From NCBI RefSeq assembly GCF_039535475.1, contig NZ_BAAAXG010000016.1, positions 47,271 through 111,270 on the forward strand: a DNA stretch of 64,000 nt, in the 5' to 3' direction. Source of the stretch: Streptomyces showdoensis (lineage in GTDB: Bacteria; Actinomycetota; Actinomycetes; Streptomycetales; Streptomycetaceae). Positions 1-9,750 of this stretch are shown here, in pieces. How positions within the stretch are numbered: position 1 is the first letter of the stretch; every line of letters starts with the position of its first letter. The notes below the pieces were generated by a model that worked only from the letters and a program-made list of their open reading frames with translations, made no database searches and was not told the DNA's origin. The position numbers were made by a program, and so were the translations under genes.

Positions 1-770
1 CCGAGGGCCCGGACGTCGCCGTCGCCGCGTACGCCCCGGTGGACTACCGCACCGGTGAGCTGCACGACATGGCGGCACTCACGGCCGCCGCGCACGCGGC
101 CGGGGCCCTGGTCCACTGGGACCTGTGCCACGCGGCGGGCGCCCTGCCCGTGCGGCTGGACGCGATCGGGGCCGACTTCGCCGTCGGCTGCGGCTACAAG
201 TACCTCTCCGGCGGCCCCGGCGCCCCCGCGTTCGGGTACGTCGCCCACCGCCACCAGGCGGAGTTCGACCACCCGCTGACCGGCTGGCACGGGCACGCGG
301 AGCCGTTCGCGATGTCCGGTGCGTACGCCCCCGCCCCAGGGATCACCCGTGCCCGGATCGGCACCCCGCCGCTCCTCTCGCTGATCGCCCTGGAGGCCGC
401 GCTGACGGCCTACGAGGGCGTGGACATGGAGGCGCTGCGGGCCAAGAGCCTCTCCCTGACCGGCTTCTTCCAGGAGTGCGCGGACTCCCTGCTCGACGGC
501 CTCGGCTTCACGATGGCCACCCCGCGCGAGCCCGCCCGCCGGGGCAGCCAGGTCGCGCTGCGGCACCCGGAGGCGTACCCGCTGATCGCCGCGCTCACCG
601 CGCGCGGCGTCATCGGGGACATGCGCGCCCCGGACCTGCTGCGCTTCGGATTCAACGCCCTCTACCTCACCCACGCGGACGTCCTGCACGCGGTGGGCGA
701 GCTGCGGTCGATCGTGACCTCCGGGGCCCACCTGGCCGCGGAGCACCAGCAGCGGCCGACGGTCACCTGA
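1..770 (+). CDS. kynU: Kynureninase, C-terminal part (cut by window edge)
   Basis: PLP-dependent enzyme of tryptophan catabolism that cleaves kynurenine to anthranilate and alanine. The reading frame is open from the first complete codon (base 3), so the start lies upstream of the window; about 256 residues are visible. Family signatures seen: VDYRTGEL near base 39, the WDLCHAAGA segment (the Asp region that contacts the PLP ring) and GCGYKYLSGGPG, in which the Lys of YKYL (about base 198) is the Schiff-base lysine. The C-terminal half ends with the typical small-domain text around DLLRFGFNALYLTHADV. No terminator is obvious before the next gene, about 190 bp away. Identification is firm; the N-terminal half cannot be judged. 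Confidence 0.93.
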   Translation, partial: EGPDVAVAAYAPVDYRTGELHDMAALTAAAHAAGALVHWDLCHAAGALPVRLDAIGADFAVGCGYKYLSGGPGAPAFGYVAHRHQAEFDHPLTGWHGHAEPFAMSGAYAPAPGITRARIGTPPLLSLIALEAALTAYEGVDMEALRAKSLSLTGFFQECADSLLDGLGFTMATPREPARRGSQVALRHPEAYPLIAALTARGVIGDMRAPDLLRFGFNALYLTHADVLHAVGELRSIVTSGAHLAAEHQQRPTVT

Positions 771-958
771 GGTCCCCGGACCTCCCCCGCACACCCACCC
801 ACAGCCGGTCCGCGCGATCCCCGAGCCGACGCCAGGCCGTCGCAGGGCCGCTGCCAAGCCGCCGCCCCGGGCGGTCGGCCGCCGCGCGGGCCGGAACCCT
901 CGCACGTCTCTCCCACCCGTTTCTCACCGCCGAGAACCCGAGCACCCCGAGGACCCCC

Positions 959-2731
959 ATGCGATCACTGCGTACGAAGGCGGCCCTGGCCACGGCGGTC
1001 GCCGCCGCCACCGCGACCCTGCTCGTGCCCGGCGGGTCCGGCGCGGCCTCCGCGGCCGCCGCCGCCCGCGCGACCGACCCGAACATCCCGGAGGTCTGCG
1101 CCGACCGCCGTCCCGGGCCGGCCGACCCCGGCGCGTACGGCATGCAGCTGGACGGGACCTTCCGGCACCCCGCCCTCACCCCGCTCGACGAAGAGCACGA
1201 GCACTCCTTCCCGGGCCGCAACGCGGAGTACGACACCCGCTCGTACATCAAGAACATGAAGGTCGAAGCCGCCTACGAGGGACCGGACTTCACTCCCGAC
1301 TACTTCCACACCTGGCAGAACATCGTCGACTTCGACGGCCGGCGCTACATGTTCCAGTACGACCGCTCCGAGGGCCGGGTCTACGACATCACCGACGTGA
1401 AGAAGGTGCGGGTCGTCGAGCGCCTGAGCCGCGGGGACGTGGACGGCGACGAGACGAAGGCCAACGGCGACTGGGCGGCCAACGACTACTGGGGCGCCTC
1501 CACCATCCAGTGGAACAAGAAGCTCCGCGCGTACGTCATGGTCCAGAGCTTCGAGAACAAGCGGCAGATCCACGAGCTCACCGACGACCCGGCGCAGGAC
1601 AAGTACGCCAACCCGGAGGGCGTCCGGAAGGTGCGCGCCAAGCCGGGCCTGAAGGGCTTCAAGGTCTTCCGGCTGGACGGCCCCCGGAAGAAGGACTGGA
1701 AGCTGCTCGCGACGGTGTCCACCGACGCCACCCAGAAGGACCCCCTGCGCAGCGACACCGGCACGGCCCAGCAGGGCTCCGGTTCGCTCGACACGCCGTA
1801 CTGGACGGGCGACCGGTACATGTTCATCGCGACGGCGCCGGACGACACCTACTCCCGCACCGAGTACCCGACCAACCTCCACTCGGCCGGCTACCAGTCC
1901 TGGGACATGGCCGACCCGGCCCACCCGAAGCTGCTCGACACCTGGCACCTGCCGGGGCAGCGGACCGGTGAGGACGCGGAGTACCGGAAGAACCCGCGCT
2001 GCGGCAACCGCACGAGCTGGATGGGTGCGCGCATGCCGCTGTTCGTGCCCAGGCCCGTGGAGAAGGGCGGGCGTTACGCGTTCGCCGCGATGGGCGGCTA
2101 CGGCCTGACCGTGCTCGACATCTCGGACCCGGCGAACCTGCGGACGGTGAGCCACCTCGACCTGCCGCCGTCCGTCGCGGGCACCGAGGGCGACAACATC
2201 GACGTGTCCCAGTACGAGCGCACCGGCATCGTCTACTACTCCGGCTACCCGCTCACCGAGGACTGTTACGAGCCCTACAAGGACGTCTACCAGATCGACG
2301 TCAAGGACCCGAGGAACCCGCGGCTCGTCGGCGCCCTGCCCCGCCCGGTCCCGCCGAAGGCGTCCGGCATCACGGACTTCTGCCAGCGGCGCGGCAGCTT
2401 CGGCCCCAAGCGCACCGGCTCCTACACCAATCCGGGCCGGCACACCCCGGGGGTGCTCGGCTACGGCTTCTACAACGCGGGCGTGCAGTTCTTCGACGTC
2501 TCGAACCCCGCCCGGCCGGAGATCGAGGCCTACTTCGTCCCGAAGGCGTACGGCAACGGCACCCCGGACTACGCGTACGGCAACCAGACGCACGGCGTGT
2601 ACGTGGAGTGGGACCGGAACATCGCCTGGGTGCTGACCAACCACGGCATCTACGCGCTGTCCTCGCCGAAGGTCCTCGGCGAGCCGGACCTCGACCGCCC
2701 GGCCGAGCCGTTCCGCAACAGCGCGTTCTGA
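959..2731 (+). CDS. Secreted LVIVD-type beta-propeller protein
   Basis: 590-residue exported protein of unknown activity. The ATG at 959 begins a Sec signal peptide (positively charged MRSLRTK, long Ala-rich core, cleavage likely after the Ala stretch near residue 35). The open frame extends far upstream, but only from 959 does the sequence look like a protein start. The mature part contains spaced blade-like segments such as YGLTVLDISDPANLRTVS, YQIDVKDPRNPRLVG and VQFFDVSNPARPEIEAYF; the DISDP/DVSNP pattern is the hallmark of LVIVD repeats, which fold as beta-propellers. Several Cys pairs fit an extracytoplasmic protein. It is followed by an amino-acid permease 85 bp downstream on the same strand. 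No catalytic motif was recognised. Confidence 0.85.
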   Translation: MRSLRTKAALATAVAAATATLLVPGGSGAASAAAAARATDPNIPEVCADRRPGPADPGAYGMQLDGTFRHPALTPLDEEHEHSFPGRNAEYDTRSYIKNMKVEAAYEGPDFTPDYFHTWQNIVDFDGRRYMFQYDRSEGRVYDITDVKKVRVVERLSRGDVDGDETKANGDWAANDYWGASTIQWNKKLRAYVMVQSFENKRQIHELTDDPAQDKYANPEGVRKVRAKPGLKGFKVFRLDGPRKKDWKLLATVSTDATQKDPLRSDTGTAQQGSGSLDTPYWTGDRYMFIATAPDDTYSRTEYPTNLHSAGYQSWDMADPAHPKLLDTWHLPGQRTGEDAEYRKNPRCGNRTSWMGARMPLFVPRPVEKGGRYAFAAMGGYGLTVLDISDPANLRTVSHLDLPPSVAGTEGDNIDVSQYERTGIVYYSGYPLTEDCYEPYKDVYQIDVKDPRNPRLVGALPRPVPPKASGITDFCQRRGSFGPKRTGSYTNPGRHTPGVLGYGFYNAGVQFFDVSNPARPEIEAYFVPKAYGNGTPDYAYGNQTHGVYVEWDRNIAWVLTNHGIYALSSPKVLGEPDLDRPAEPFRNSAF

Positions 2732-2815
2732 GCCTTGCCCGGCTCGCCTCTCCCCCCCGCACCCCCAGCCCCGCCGCCCCGCCCCCGTACGGGCACGCAC
2801 AGAAGGAAACCCGCC

Positions 2816-4249
2816 ATGGCCACTCAGGAAAGACCCGTCCCGGTCCCCGGCCCCGCATCCGACCCCGGTACCCGGGACGGCGGCCTCGTCCGCTCCCTGA
2901 CCCCCCGCCAGACCACCATGATCGGCCTGGGATCCGCGCTCGGCACCGGTCTGTTCCTCGGCTCCGGGTCGGCGATATCCGCCGCCGGACCGGCCGTGAT
3001 CATCGCGTACGCGATCGGCGCCGTGCTGGTGGCCGTCATCGCGGTCCTGCTCGGCGAGATGTCCGCGGCCCATCCCGTACAGGGCTCGTTCGGTGCGATC
3101 GCGCACAAGTACCTCGGGCCGTGGGCGGGCTTCGTCACCCGCTGGATGTACTGGTTCAGCGCGGTCGTGGTCATCGGCACGGAGGTCGTCGCCTCCGCGC
3201 TGTACATCCGGTGGTGGTGGCCGGGGGTACCGATGTCGGCGGCGATCCTGGCCGTGGCGGCGGTGGTCCTCGCGGTGAACATCATCAACGTGAAGTCCTT
3301 CGGGACCACGGAGTTCTGGCTCTCCACGATCAAGGTGACCGCGCTGTGCGCCTTCATCCTGTGCGCGGCGCTGCTCGTCTTCTTCGGTCTCCCGGACACG
3401 CAGGCCACCGGTTTCGCGCACCTCACCGACGACGGCGGGTTCATGCCGCACGGCGCCGAGTCCGTCTGGATCGCGATGTCGGTGGTGATGTTCGCGTACG
3501 CCGGTTTCGAGGTCGTCGCCATCGCCTCGGCCGAGGCCACCGACCCCCAGCGGTCCATCAGGACCGCGATGCGCCAGCTCGCGTGGCGGCTCAGCGTCTT
3601 CTACGTGCTGGCCATCACGCTGGTCGTCGCGCTGATCCCGTGGCGGCGGCTCGCGGAGAGCGACGGCAGCGTCGAGGCGAGTCCGTTCGTACGGGTCTTC
3701 TCCGACGTCGGCGTGCCGGCGGCGGCGACCCTCACCAACCTCGTGGTGCTCGTCGCCGCGATCTCCGCCGCCAACGCCCACCTGTACGGCGCCTCCCGGC
3801 TCCTGCACTCCCTCGGCGACGACGGCCTCGCCCCGGCACCCCTGGCACGGCTCACCACGCGCGGTGTCCCTGCCGCGGCGCTGGCCGCCTCTACCCTGGG
3901 CATCGCGGCGGCGGCGCTGCTCGCCTTCTACGACGTCGGGGGCATCTTCGGCATCCTGATGTCGATCGCCCTCTTCGCGGTGCTGCTCGTCTGGCTCCTG
4001 ATCCTCGCCTCGTACGTGGCCTTCCGACGCCACCGGGACGCGCATCCGACGGAGTTCTCGGGCTTCAGCGTCCCCGGGGGCAGCAAGCTCGCGCTGGTGG
4101 CCGGGGTCGGAGTGCTGGCCGTCGCCGCCACCGCGATCGAGGTCCCGGACATGCGGCAGGCGGCGGGCATCGGGCTGGCGTTCACCGCCGTGCTCCTGGT
4201 CTGCTACGCCCTGACGGCGCTGCGCCGCAGGAGCACCCGCCGGACCTGA
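2816..4249 (+). CDS. APC-family amino-acid permease
   Basis: 477-residue polytopic membrane transporter of the amino acid-polyamine-organocation superfamily, predicted to import amino acids by proton symport. The start ATG at 2816 follows an AGAAGGA Shine-Dalgarno by about 6 nt. After a short hydrophilic N-terminus (RSLTPRQTTMIGLGSALGTG) comes the family signature GLGSALGTGLFLGSG in TM1, the unwound substrate site of APC proteins, followed by about 12 hydrophobic segments to residue 470. TM6-like text SVWIAMSVVMFAYAGFEVV is also typical. It resembles GABA/proline-specific permeases but the substrate cannot be read from sequence. Its position downstream of kynU could suggest an aromatic or related amino acid; that is only inference. 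Confidence 0.92.
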   Translation: MATQERPVPVPGPASDPGTRDGGLVRSLTPRQTTMIGLGSALGTGLFLGSGSAISAAGPAVIIAYAIGAVLVAVIAVLLGEMSAAHPVQGSFGAIAHKYLGPWAGFVTRWMYWFSAVVVIGTEVVASALYIRWWWPGVPMSAAILAVAAVVLAVNIINVKSFGTTEFWLSTIKVTALCAFILCAALLVFFGLPDTQATGFAHLTDDGGFMPHGAESVWIAMSVVMFAYAGFEVVAIASAEATDPQRSIRTAMRQLAWRLSVFYVLAITLVVALIPWRRLAESDGSVEASPFVRVFSDVGVPAAATLTNLVVLVAAISAANAHLYGASRLLHSLGDDGLAPAPLARLTTRGVPAAALAASTLGIAAAALLAFYDVGGIFGILMSIALFAVLLVWLLILASYVAFRRHRDAHPTEFSGFSVPGGSKLALVAGVGVLAVAATAIEVPDMRQAAGIGLAFTAVLLVCYALTALRRRSTRRT

Positions 4250-4290
4250 ACAGAACCCGCCGGAGGGGGCCGGCGCACGGGGGGGGGGCG

Positions 4291-4332
4291 GCGGCGCCGT
4301 GCCACGGTCGAGGGCCCGTGGCACGGCGCCGC
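4291..4332 (+). terminator. Intrinsic-type terminator after the permease
   Basis: Perfect 15-bp inverted repeat (4291-4305 with 4318-4332, GCGGCGCCGTGCCAC and its complement) around a 12-nt loop, 42 bp past the permease stop. There is no U-tract, as is usual in Streptomyces. Confidence 0.75.
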
Positions 4333-4400
4333 GGCGCGTCCGGGGGCGGGCGGGTCCTCGCGGCCGGGCGCCCGCCCGGGCAGGTGGGGGCTCCGGCGCG

Positions 4401-4430
4401 TCGGTGCGTACGTCGGGGCGTACGTCGGGG
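4401..4430 (+). repeat. 12-bp tandem repeat, upstream copy
   Basis: Two and a half units of a 12-bp repeat, TCGGKGCGTACG with one G/T variant in the first unit. The same unit recurs in the same orientation at 5052-5086, on the other side of the small gene 4533-5027. Confidence 0.8.
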
Positions 4431-4532
4431 TCTCTGGCAAGACTTCCGTAGCCGAAGATCGTCATGGTTCGATGGGTGCTCAGCCACCACGGTGGTGGCA
4501 GGCTTCTCTCTTCCATAGGCCGAAAGGGAACG

Positions 4533-5027
4533 ATGACCTTGGGCGACGCGGCCTCGGCTGACGATCCGGACTGGGAACCGGACGAGCACGTGCGGTTTGC
4601 CCGCTACCGCGAGGTGTTCGACAAGGTGTCCGACGAGGACGCAGCCGCCCTCGTCACCCGTGTGCTCACCGACCCCGATGCGGGCATGGCGAACAGCGCC
4701 GTCTGCGAGTACCTCGACCGACGGGCCGCTGAACTGCTCACGGACCCCGGCTATCCCTCCTGGTGCCGGGAGCTGACCGGTCCCGTGGCGGTGGACGACT
4801 TTTCTGCCCGGCGCCTGCGCGAGTGGACTCTGCTGCGGGCGATGACCTTGGGCGATCCATGGGATGCCGAGACCCTGCTCGTCGCCTCCAACTGGCTCCA
4901 GCTCCGCTCTGCAGAGGAGTCATCGGCCGTGACCATCCTGGCGACCCTGGCCGAGGGCGGCCGCACCCGGCGCATCCGCAACATCGCCAGGTCCCGCCTG
5001 CCGGCCCCGGCAGGCGACGCCAGGTAG
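4533..5027 (+). CDS. Hypothetical protein, 164 aa, flanked by tandem repeats
   Basis: Acidic cytoplasmic protein with no signal peptide or membrane segment; I do not recognise the family. The ATG at 4533 is preferred over the upstream in-frame GTG/ATG codons because it is preceded by GAAAGGGAA at the correct distance. The sequence is mostly helical with repeated short amphipathic stretches (DEDAAALVTRVLTDPDAG, EESSAVTILATLAEGG) and ends in a basic tail. It is a stand-alone gene between the permease terminator and the sirtuin. Identical 12-bp direct repeats lie about 100 bp upstream and 25 bp downstream, so the gene could be a small insertion or cassette. Coding is supported by third-position GC and a good ribosome site. 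Confidence 0.75.
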   Translation: MTLGDAASADDPDWEPDEHVRFARYREVFDKVSDEDAAALVTRVLTDPDAGMANSAVCEYLDRRAAELLTDPGYPSWCRELTGPVAVDDFSARRLREWTLLRAMTLGDPWDAETLLVASNWLQLRSAEESSAVTILATLAEGGRTRRIRNIARSRLPAPAGDAR

Positions 5028-5051
5028 CCGAACCGGATCACTGCCAGAGCC

Positions 5052-5086
5052 ACGTCGGGGCGTACGTCGGGGCGTACGTCGGGGCG
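5052..5086 (+). repeat. 12-bp tandem repeat, downstream copy
   Basis: About three units of CGTACGTCGGGG in tandem, matching 4401-4430 in the same orientation. They lie between the stop of the small hypothetical gene and the start of the sirtuin gene, so they may sit in the sirtuin promoter region. Confidence 0.85.
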
Positions 5087-5159
5087 TTTCCGCACGCGGA
5101 GGCCTGGCGGGTCGGGACGGGTCGCGGTGTTCCGGGTGCGCCGTCCGTACCCTGTCAGT

Positions 5160-6050
5160 ATGCGCATGCGCCCGACACTCACCTGGACGCCGCCCGCCGG
5201 TCTGCCGCCGGGCACCACGGATCCGCGGCCGATCGCGGACGCTCTCGGTCGGGGCGGGGTGCTGGTGCTGAGCGGGGCGGGGATCTCCACGGAATCGGGG
5301 ATCCCCGACTACCGGGGCGAGGGCGGCAGCCTGAGCCGGCACACCCCGATGACCTATCAGGACTTCCTCGCAGCTCCGAACGCCCGGCGCCGGTACTGGG
5401 CGCGCAGCCACCTCGGCTGGCGCACCTTCGGCCGGGCCCGCCCCAACGCCGGGCACCGGGCCGTCGCCGCGTTCGGCCGCCGGGGCCTGCTTTCGGGCGT
5501 CATCACGCAGAACGTGGACAACCTGCACCAGGCCGCGGGCAGCGACGGGGTCGTGGAGCTGCACGGCAGCCTGGACCGGGTCGTGTGCCTCGCGTGCGGC
5601 GCCCGCAGCCCGCGCCGCGAGCTGGCCCGACGCCTGGAGGAGGCCAACCCGGGCTTCGCGCCGGTGGCCGCCGGGATCAACCCCGACGGTGACGCCGACC
5701 TCGACGACGAGCAGGTCGCGGGCTTCCGGGTGCTGCCCTGCGAGAGCTGCGGCGGGATCCTCAAACCCGACGTGGTGTTCTTCGGCGAGAACGTCCCTCC
5801 GGACCGCGTCGAACACTGCCGCCGGCTGGTCCGGGAGGCCGCCTCACTGCTGGTCCTCGGCTCCTCGCTGACGGTGATGTCGGGGCTCCGCTTCGTCCGT
5901 CAGGCCGCCGAGGCGGGCAAGCCGGTGCTGATCGTCAACCGGGATCCGACACGCGGGGACGCCCACGCGGTCACCCGGGTCGCCCTCCCCTTGGGGTCGA
6001 CGCTCACCGCGGTCGCGGAGCTGCTCGGCGTCCCGGCCGACACGGCGTAG
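5160..6050 (+). CDS. Sir2-family NAD-dependent protein deacetylase
   Basis: Sirtuin of 296 residues that would remove acyl groups from lysines, consuming NAD and giving nicotinamide and O-acyl-ADP-ribose. Seen in order: the NAD-binding motif GAGISTESGIPDYRG (about residues 41-55), TQNVDNLH (nicotinamide/ribose pocket), the catalytic His in VELHGSLDRVVC, zinc-binding Cys pairs CLAC and CESC, then GSSLTVMSG and the NRDPTRGD strand. The zinc module contains a small Asp-rich insertion (NPDGDADLDDEQ). An in-frame GTG lies at 5127, but ATG 5160 is favoured. TACCCT about 8 nt ahead of the ATG looks like a -10 box, which would make the transcript leaderless. The gene is not in an operon. Confidence 0.93.
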   Translation: MRMRPTLTWTPPAGLPPGTTDPRPIADALGRGGVLVLSGAGISTESGIPDYRGEGGSLSRHTPMTYQDFLAAPNARRRYWARSHLGWRTFGRARPNAGHRAVAAFGRRGLLSGVITQNVDNLHQAAGSDGVVELHGSLDRVVCLACGARSPRRELARRLEEANPGFAPVAAGINPDGDADLDDEQVAGFRVLPCESCGGILKPDVVFFGENVPPDRVEHCRRLVREAASLLVLGSSLTVMSGLRFVRQAAEAGKPVLIVNRDPTRGDAHAVTRVALPLGSTLTAVAELLGVPADTA

Positions 6051-6299
6051 ACGTCGGTCTCACCGCCGGGCCGCCGACGGCGTCGCCCGCGCAGCGGCGT
6101 TGCCACCCGCGATCAGTCTCGTATCCGTGGCATTCTTCGCGCGGGTGGGGCCGAGATCGGACGCCTCGCCCGAGTCGACGAGCACTCCACGACGGCGCGG
6201 GGGCACGAGGACCCCCGGCGAGCCCCGGACGGCGCGCCGGCGGGTTTCCCGCGACGCCGGGTCGGCATATCCGGACACCGACGGACTGAAGGCTGGGCC

Positions 6300-6866
6300 A
6301 TGCGGAAACTGATCTACGGCATGAACCTGACCCTGGACGGCTACATCGCCGCGCCCGGCGACGACATCGGCTGGAGCGGACCGCCGAGCGAGGAACTGTT
6401 CCAGTGGTGGCTCGACTACGAGCAGCAGAGCGACCTGACCCTCTACGGGCGCAAGCTGTGGGAGACGATGAGCGCCTACTGGCCGACCGGCGACCAGCAG
6501 CCCGGCGCCACCCCGGCGGAGATCCGGTTCGCGCGGAACTGGCGTGACACGCCGAAGGTGGTGTTCTCCTCGACGCTCGACCAGGTCGACGGGAACGCCC
6601 GCCTGGTCACCGGCGACGCGCTCGCCGAGATCACCCGGCTCAAGGCCGAGGACGGCGGCCCGATGACCATCGGCGGCGCGACGCTCGCCGGGGCGGCCGT
6701 GCGCGCGGGGCTCGTCGACGAGTACGCGATCGCGACCCATCCGGTCCTGGTGGGCAGCGGCACGCCGTTCTTCACCGCGCTGGACGGCTGGGTGAAGCTG
6801 AACCTGGTGGAGACCCGGACGTTTCCCGGCGGCGTGGTCCTGACCAGGTACGAGACGAGGCGCTGA
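6300..6866 (+). CDS. Dihydrofolate reductase-like / RibD C-terminal domain protein
   Basis: 188-residue single-domain reductase of the RibD-C/DHFR-like fold common in actinobacteria. It begins with the diagnostic strand RKLIYGMNLTLDGYIA, has LTLYGRKLWETMSAYWP, the nucleotide-binding glycine segment GPMTIGGATLAGAAVRAGLVDE and the terminal strand GGVVLTRYE. Members bind NADPH; the physiological substrate is generally unknown. It is a stand-alone gene. Family confidence is high, specific function open. Confidence 0.9.
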   Translation: MRKLIYGMNLTLDGYIAAPGDDIGWSGPPSEELFQWWLDYEQQSDLTLYGRKLWETMSAYWPTGDQQPGATPAEIRFARNWRDTPKVVFSSTLDQVDGNARLVTGDALAEITRLKAEDGGPMTIGGATLAGAAVRAGLVDEYAIATHPVLVGSGTPFFTALDGWVKLNLVETRTFPGGVVLTRYETRR

Positions 6867-6931
6867 GCCGCGACGCCCGGGCCGGCGCACGTCCACGCGG
6901 CCTTGTCGCCTCGCCGCGCAGGCATCACAGT

Positions 6932-8555
6932 GTGACTCCATGGACGCCATGCGTGACTTCCGGGCAGCTGGTCGCCGTGCCTGACCTCGTGGGTGGCCGA
7001 CCGCCGCAGCAGCTGCGGTCGGCCGCGGCGAGCGGCGTGGTGGACGGGTCGCTCACCCTGCCCGCGGACGTGGTCGCCGAGTTGGGGCGCCGGGTCTGGG
7101 AGCTCGTCTCGGAGCACGGGGACGCGGCGGGGCAGGGGGCGGGGAAGGAACGGGCGACGCAAGGGCGCGCGGTCGAACGGGCCCTTCCGGTGGCTTCGCC
7201 CGGGGCGCGTGGGCTGGCGGCCGGGCTGCGTGGGGAGCCCTTGCCGGAGGCGGCCGCCGGCGATCCGCTCGCCCTGGTGGACGCTGTCGGCCGGCTGCTG
7301 CGCGAGGGCAACGCGCACCCCGACCACCCGGACTTCCTCGCGTTCGTGCCCTCCCCCGGGACCGTCACCGGGGTGCTCGGCGCCGCCCTGGCCGCCGGGT
7401 TCGCGGTGCCGACCGGGTGGCGGTTCACCGGGGCGGTCTCCAGCGCGATCGAGTCGGCCGCCGTCCGATGGCTGGTCGAGCTGCTGGGGCTGTCCCCGCG
7501 GTACTCGGGCTTGTTCGTGTCCGGGGGCTCGACCGCCAACCTGACCGCCCTGACCGCGGCCCGCGACGCCCTCGTGGGCACGGAGGCCCCCGGCGCCACG
7601 GCCTACTTCTCCGATCAGACGCACCTCTCCGTCCCCCGCGCGCTCCACGTCCTGGGCATCGGCCGGGACCGCGTCCGGGTCCTGCCCGCGGACGCACAGC
7701 GGCGGATCCCCGTGGCCGACCTGGTCCGCCGCGTGGCCCGGGACCGCCGCGACGGGCTGCGGCCCTTCCTCGTGGTGGCCAACGCGGGCACCACGGCCAC
7801 CGGAGACGTCGACCCCTTGCCCGAACTGGCCGCCTTCTGCCGCGACGAGGGCCTGTGGCTGCACGTGGACGGCGCCTTCGGCGCGCCCGCCGCGCTGACC
7901 GCCCGCGGTCGTGCCGCGCTGGCGGGCCTGGACGCGGCGGATTCGGTGAGCGTCGACCCGCACAAGTGGCTGTTCCAGCCCGCCGGAACGGGGTGCGTGC
8001 TGCTCCGCGACCCCGCCCGCCTGGGGCCACGCGTTCGGTGTCGCCCTCCCCGGCTATCTGGAGGCGGGCGCCACCGCTGACGGAGACGGGGAGGTGGACT
8101 ACCTGCAGTGGGGGGTGGAGCAGACGCGGGAGTTCCGGGCGCTGCGCCTGTGGATGTCGCTGAAGGTGTTCGGCGCGGACGCCTTCCGTGCCGCCGTGGA
8201 GCGCGGCATGCGGACGGCCGACGACACCGCCGCGTACATCCGCTGCCGGCCCGAGTTCGAGGTGGTCACGGGGCCCTCGCTGGCTGTCGTCACCTTCCGG
8301 GGGGTTCCGCCGGCCGACGCCCCGCCGCGGAGTCCGGCGGAGGTCGACGGGCTGGTCGAGGAGGTCTGCCGTGATCTGCGGGCGGAGGGACGCGCCATGG
8401 TCGTCCCCGTCGGCGTGGGCGGCCGTCGGGTGTTCCGGCTGTGCGTGATCAATCCGCGTGTGGAACGGGACGGGGTGCGTGGCGTCGTCGACCGGATCGC
8501 CGAGCTGTGGACGGCTCGTGCCGGGTCCCGTGAGCGGCCGGGGGGCACGGCGTGA
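6932..8555 (+). pseudogene. PLP-dependent amino-acid decarboxylase, frameshifted
   Basis: Group II pyridoxal-phosphate decarboxylase (aromatic amino acid/DOPA/tyrosine decarboxylase type). The first segment runs from GTG 6932 (or GTG 6977) in one frame and contains LLGLSPRYSGLFVSGGSTAN, the PLP-stacking His in DQTHLSVPRA, VVANAGTTATGDVDPL, the PLP Asp in LHVDGAFGAP and the Schiff-base Lys in VDPHKWLFQP. Near 8021-8030 (CTGGGGCCAC) the frame shifts by a net +1. The protein then continues as HAFGVALPGYLEAG and FRALRLWMSLKVFGADAFR to the stop at 8555, a complete C-terminal domain. Removing one base would give an intact enzyme, so either it is a recent pseudogene or the base is an artefact. The stop overlaps the GTG start of the sulfotransferase (GTGA), so the two are translationally coupled. 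Confidence 0.85.
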
Positions 8556-9750
8556 TCGCCGGGCGGCCGGTGCGAGGAGGGCCCGCGGGAGAGGGGAACG
8601 GTGACCGGGACGGGTGGGCCGAGCCTCTCGACGCGGACGTCCTACGGGCCGAGGCCGTGCGCGGCGCCGGTCTGGACGACTTCGGCGCCCCCGGTCACGT
8701 ACCCGCCCTGGACCTGCTCGTATCGGCGCTGGAGACCGAGGCCGCGCTCACAGCCGGCCGGTCGGGCCGAGGTACGGGGCACCCTCCTCCGCGCGCTGCG
8801 CACCCGCCTGTGGCTGCACGCGCGCCCCGTGCCCGCCGTATCCGCCGTGGAGCAGCGGCCGCCCGTCGTCCTCGTCGGGCTGCCCCGGACCGGCAGCACG
8901 GTGCTGCACCGGCTGCTCGCCCTCCATCCGGCACTGCGGGCGCCGTGCCTGTGGGAGCTCCTCTCACCGGTCGCTCCGCCCGGAGCCGTCGGGGCGGGCG
9001 ATCCGGTCGCGGAGGCCGAGCGGTACGTGGCCGACCTGCACCGGACGGCGCCCGAGCTGGCCCGCGTCCACCCCACCGGGGCGTACGAGCCGGAGGAGTG
9101 CGAGCACCTGATGAACGCGGACTTCCGCAACAGCGTCCTCGGGCTGCTCAGTTACCGCGTCCCGAGCTACGCCTCCTGGCTCCTGGCGCAGGATCTGACG
9201 TCCGCGTACGAGCTCCACCGGGCGCAACTCGCCCACGTGCTGGCCCGGCGTCCGGCCCCGGCCGGCGCGCGGCTCGTCCTGAAGAGCCCCTCGCACCTGT
9301 GGCATCTGCCCTCGTTGGACCGGGTGTACCCCGGCGCGCGGTTCGTCGTCCTCGAACGGGACGTCGAGGAGGCGATCGGCTCCGTCTGCGGGCTGGTGGT
9401 CGCGGCCCGGCGCCGGCGCAGCGCCGGGGTCGACCCCGTGGAGATCGGCCGGGAGATGACCCGCCGCCACGCGCACCGGTCTCGCGAGGCTGTACGCGTT
9501 CACCGGCGACCCGTCGGTCGCCGACCGGTGTCTGCCGGTCCGCTTCACGGATCTGGTGGCCGATCCGGTGGGGACCACGGCCCGCGTTCTGGCCTGGCTG
9601 GGGCTCCCCGTCGACCAGGCCGTGCGCGGGCTCTGGCGCGAGCACCTCGCGCACCACCCCCGTCCCCCGCACCTCCACCCCCGCGCGGCCTGCGGCCTGC
9701 CCGCGGCAGGTCCACCGTCCGCACCGCAGACCATGGAGGCGTCGTCATGA
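8552..9750 (+). pseudogene. PAPS-dependent sulfotransferase family protein, two frameshifts
   Basis: About 398 residues when assembled across three frames. Frame of 8552: AEAVRGAGLDDFGAPG and LVSALETEAALTAGR. A net +1 shift near 8758-8767 leads to VVLVGLPRTGSTVLHRLL, the 5'-phosphosulfate-binding loop that contacts PAPS, then LVLKSPSHLWHLPSLDRVYP and the 3'-phosphate-binding FVVLERDVEEAIGSVCG. A second +1 near 9478-9481 leads to LARLYAFTGDPSV, RFTDLVADPVGTTARVLAWL and the C-terminal helix. All three pieces match one sulfotransferase family (Sulfotransfer_3 type), which transfers sulfate to hydroxyl or amine groups. The stop at 9748-9750 overlaps the P450 ATG (ATGA), so this is the middle gene of a three-gene operon. 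Confidence 0.82.

Noticed and set aside
965..4516. Very long open frame on the minus strand (1183 codons)
   Set aside because: Shadow of the LVIVD and permease genes caused by high third-position GC; Arg/Gly/Val-rich text, no start or domain, opposite strand carries clear family motifs.
4401..5086. Tandem repeats around the small gene as a CRISPR array or IS ends
   Set aside because: No unique spacers of constant length, repeats are direct rather than inverted and no transposase is present.
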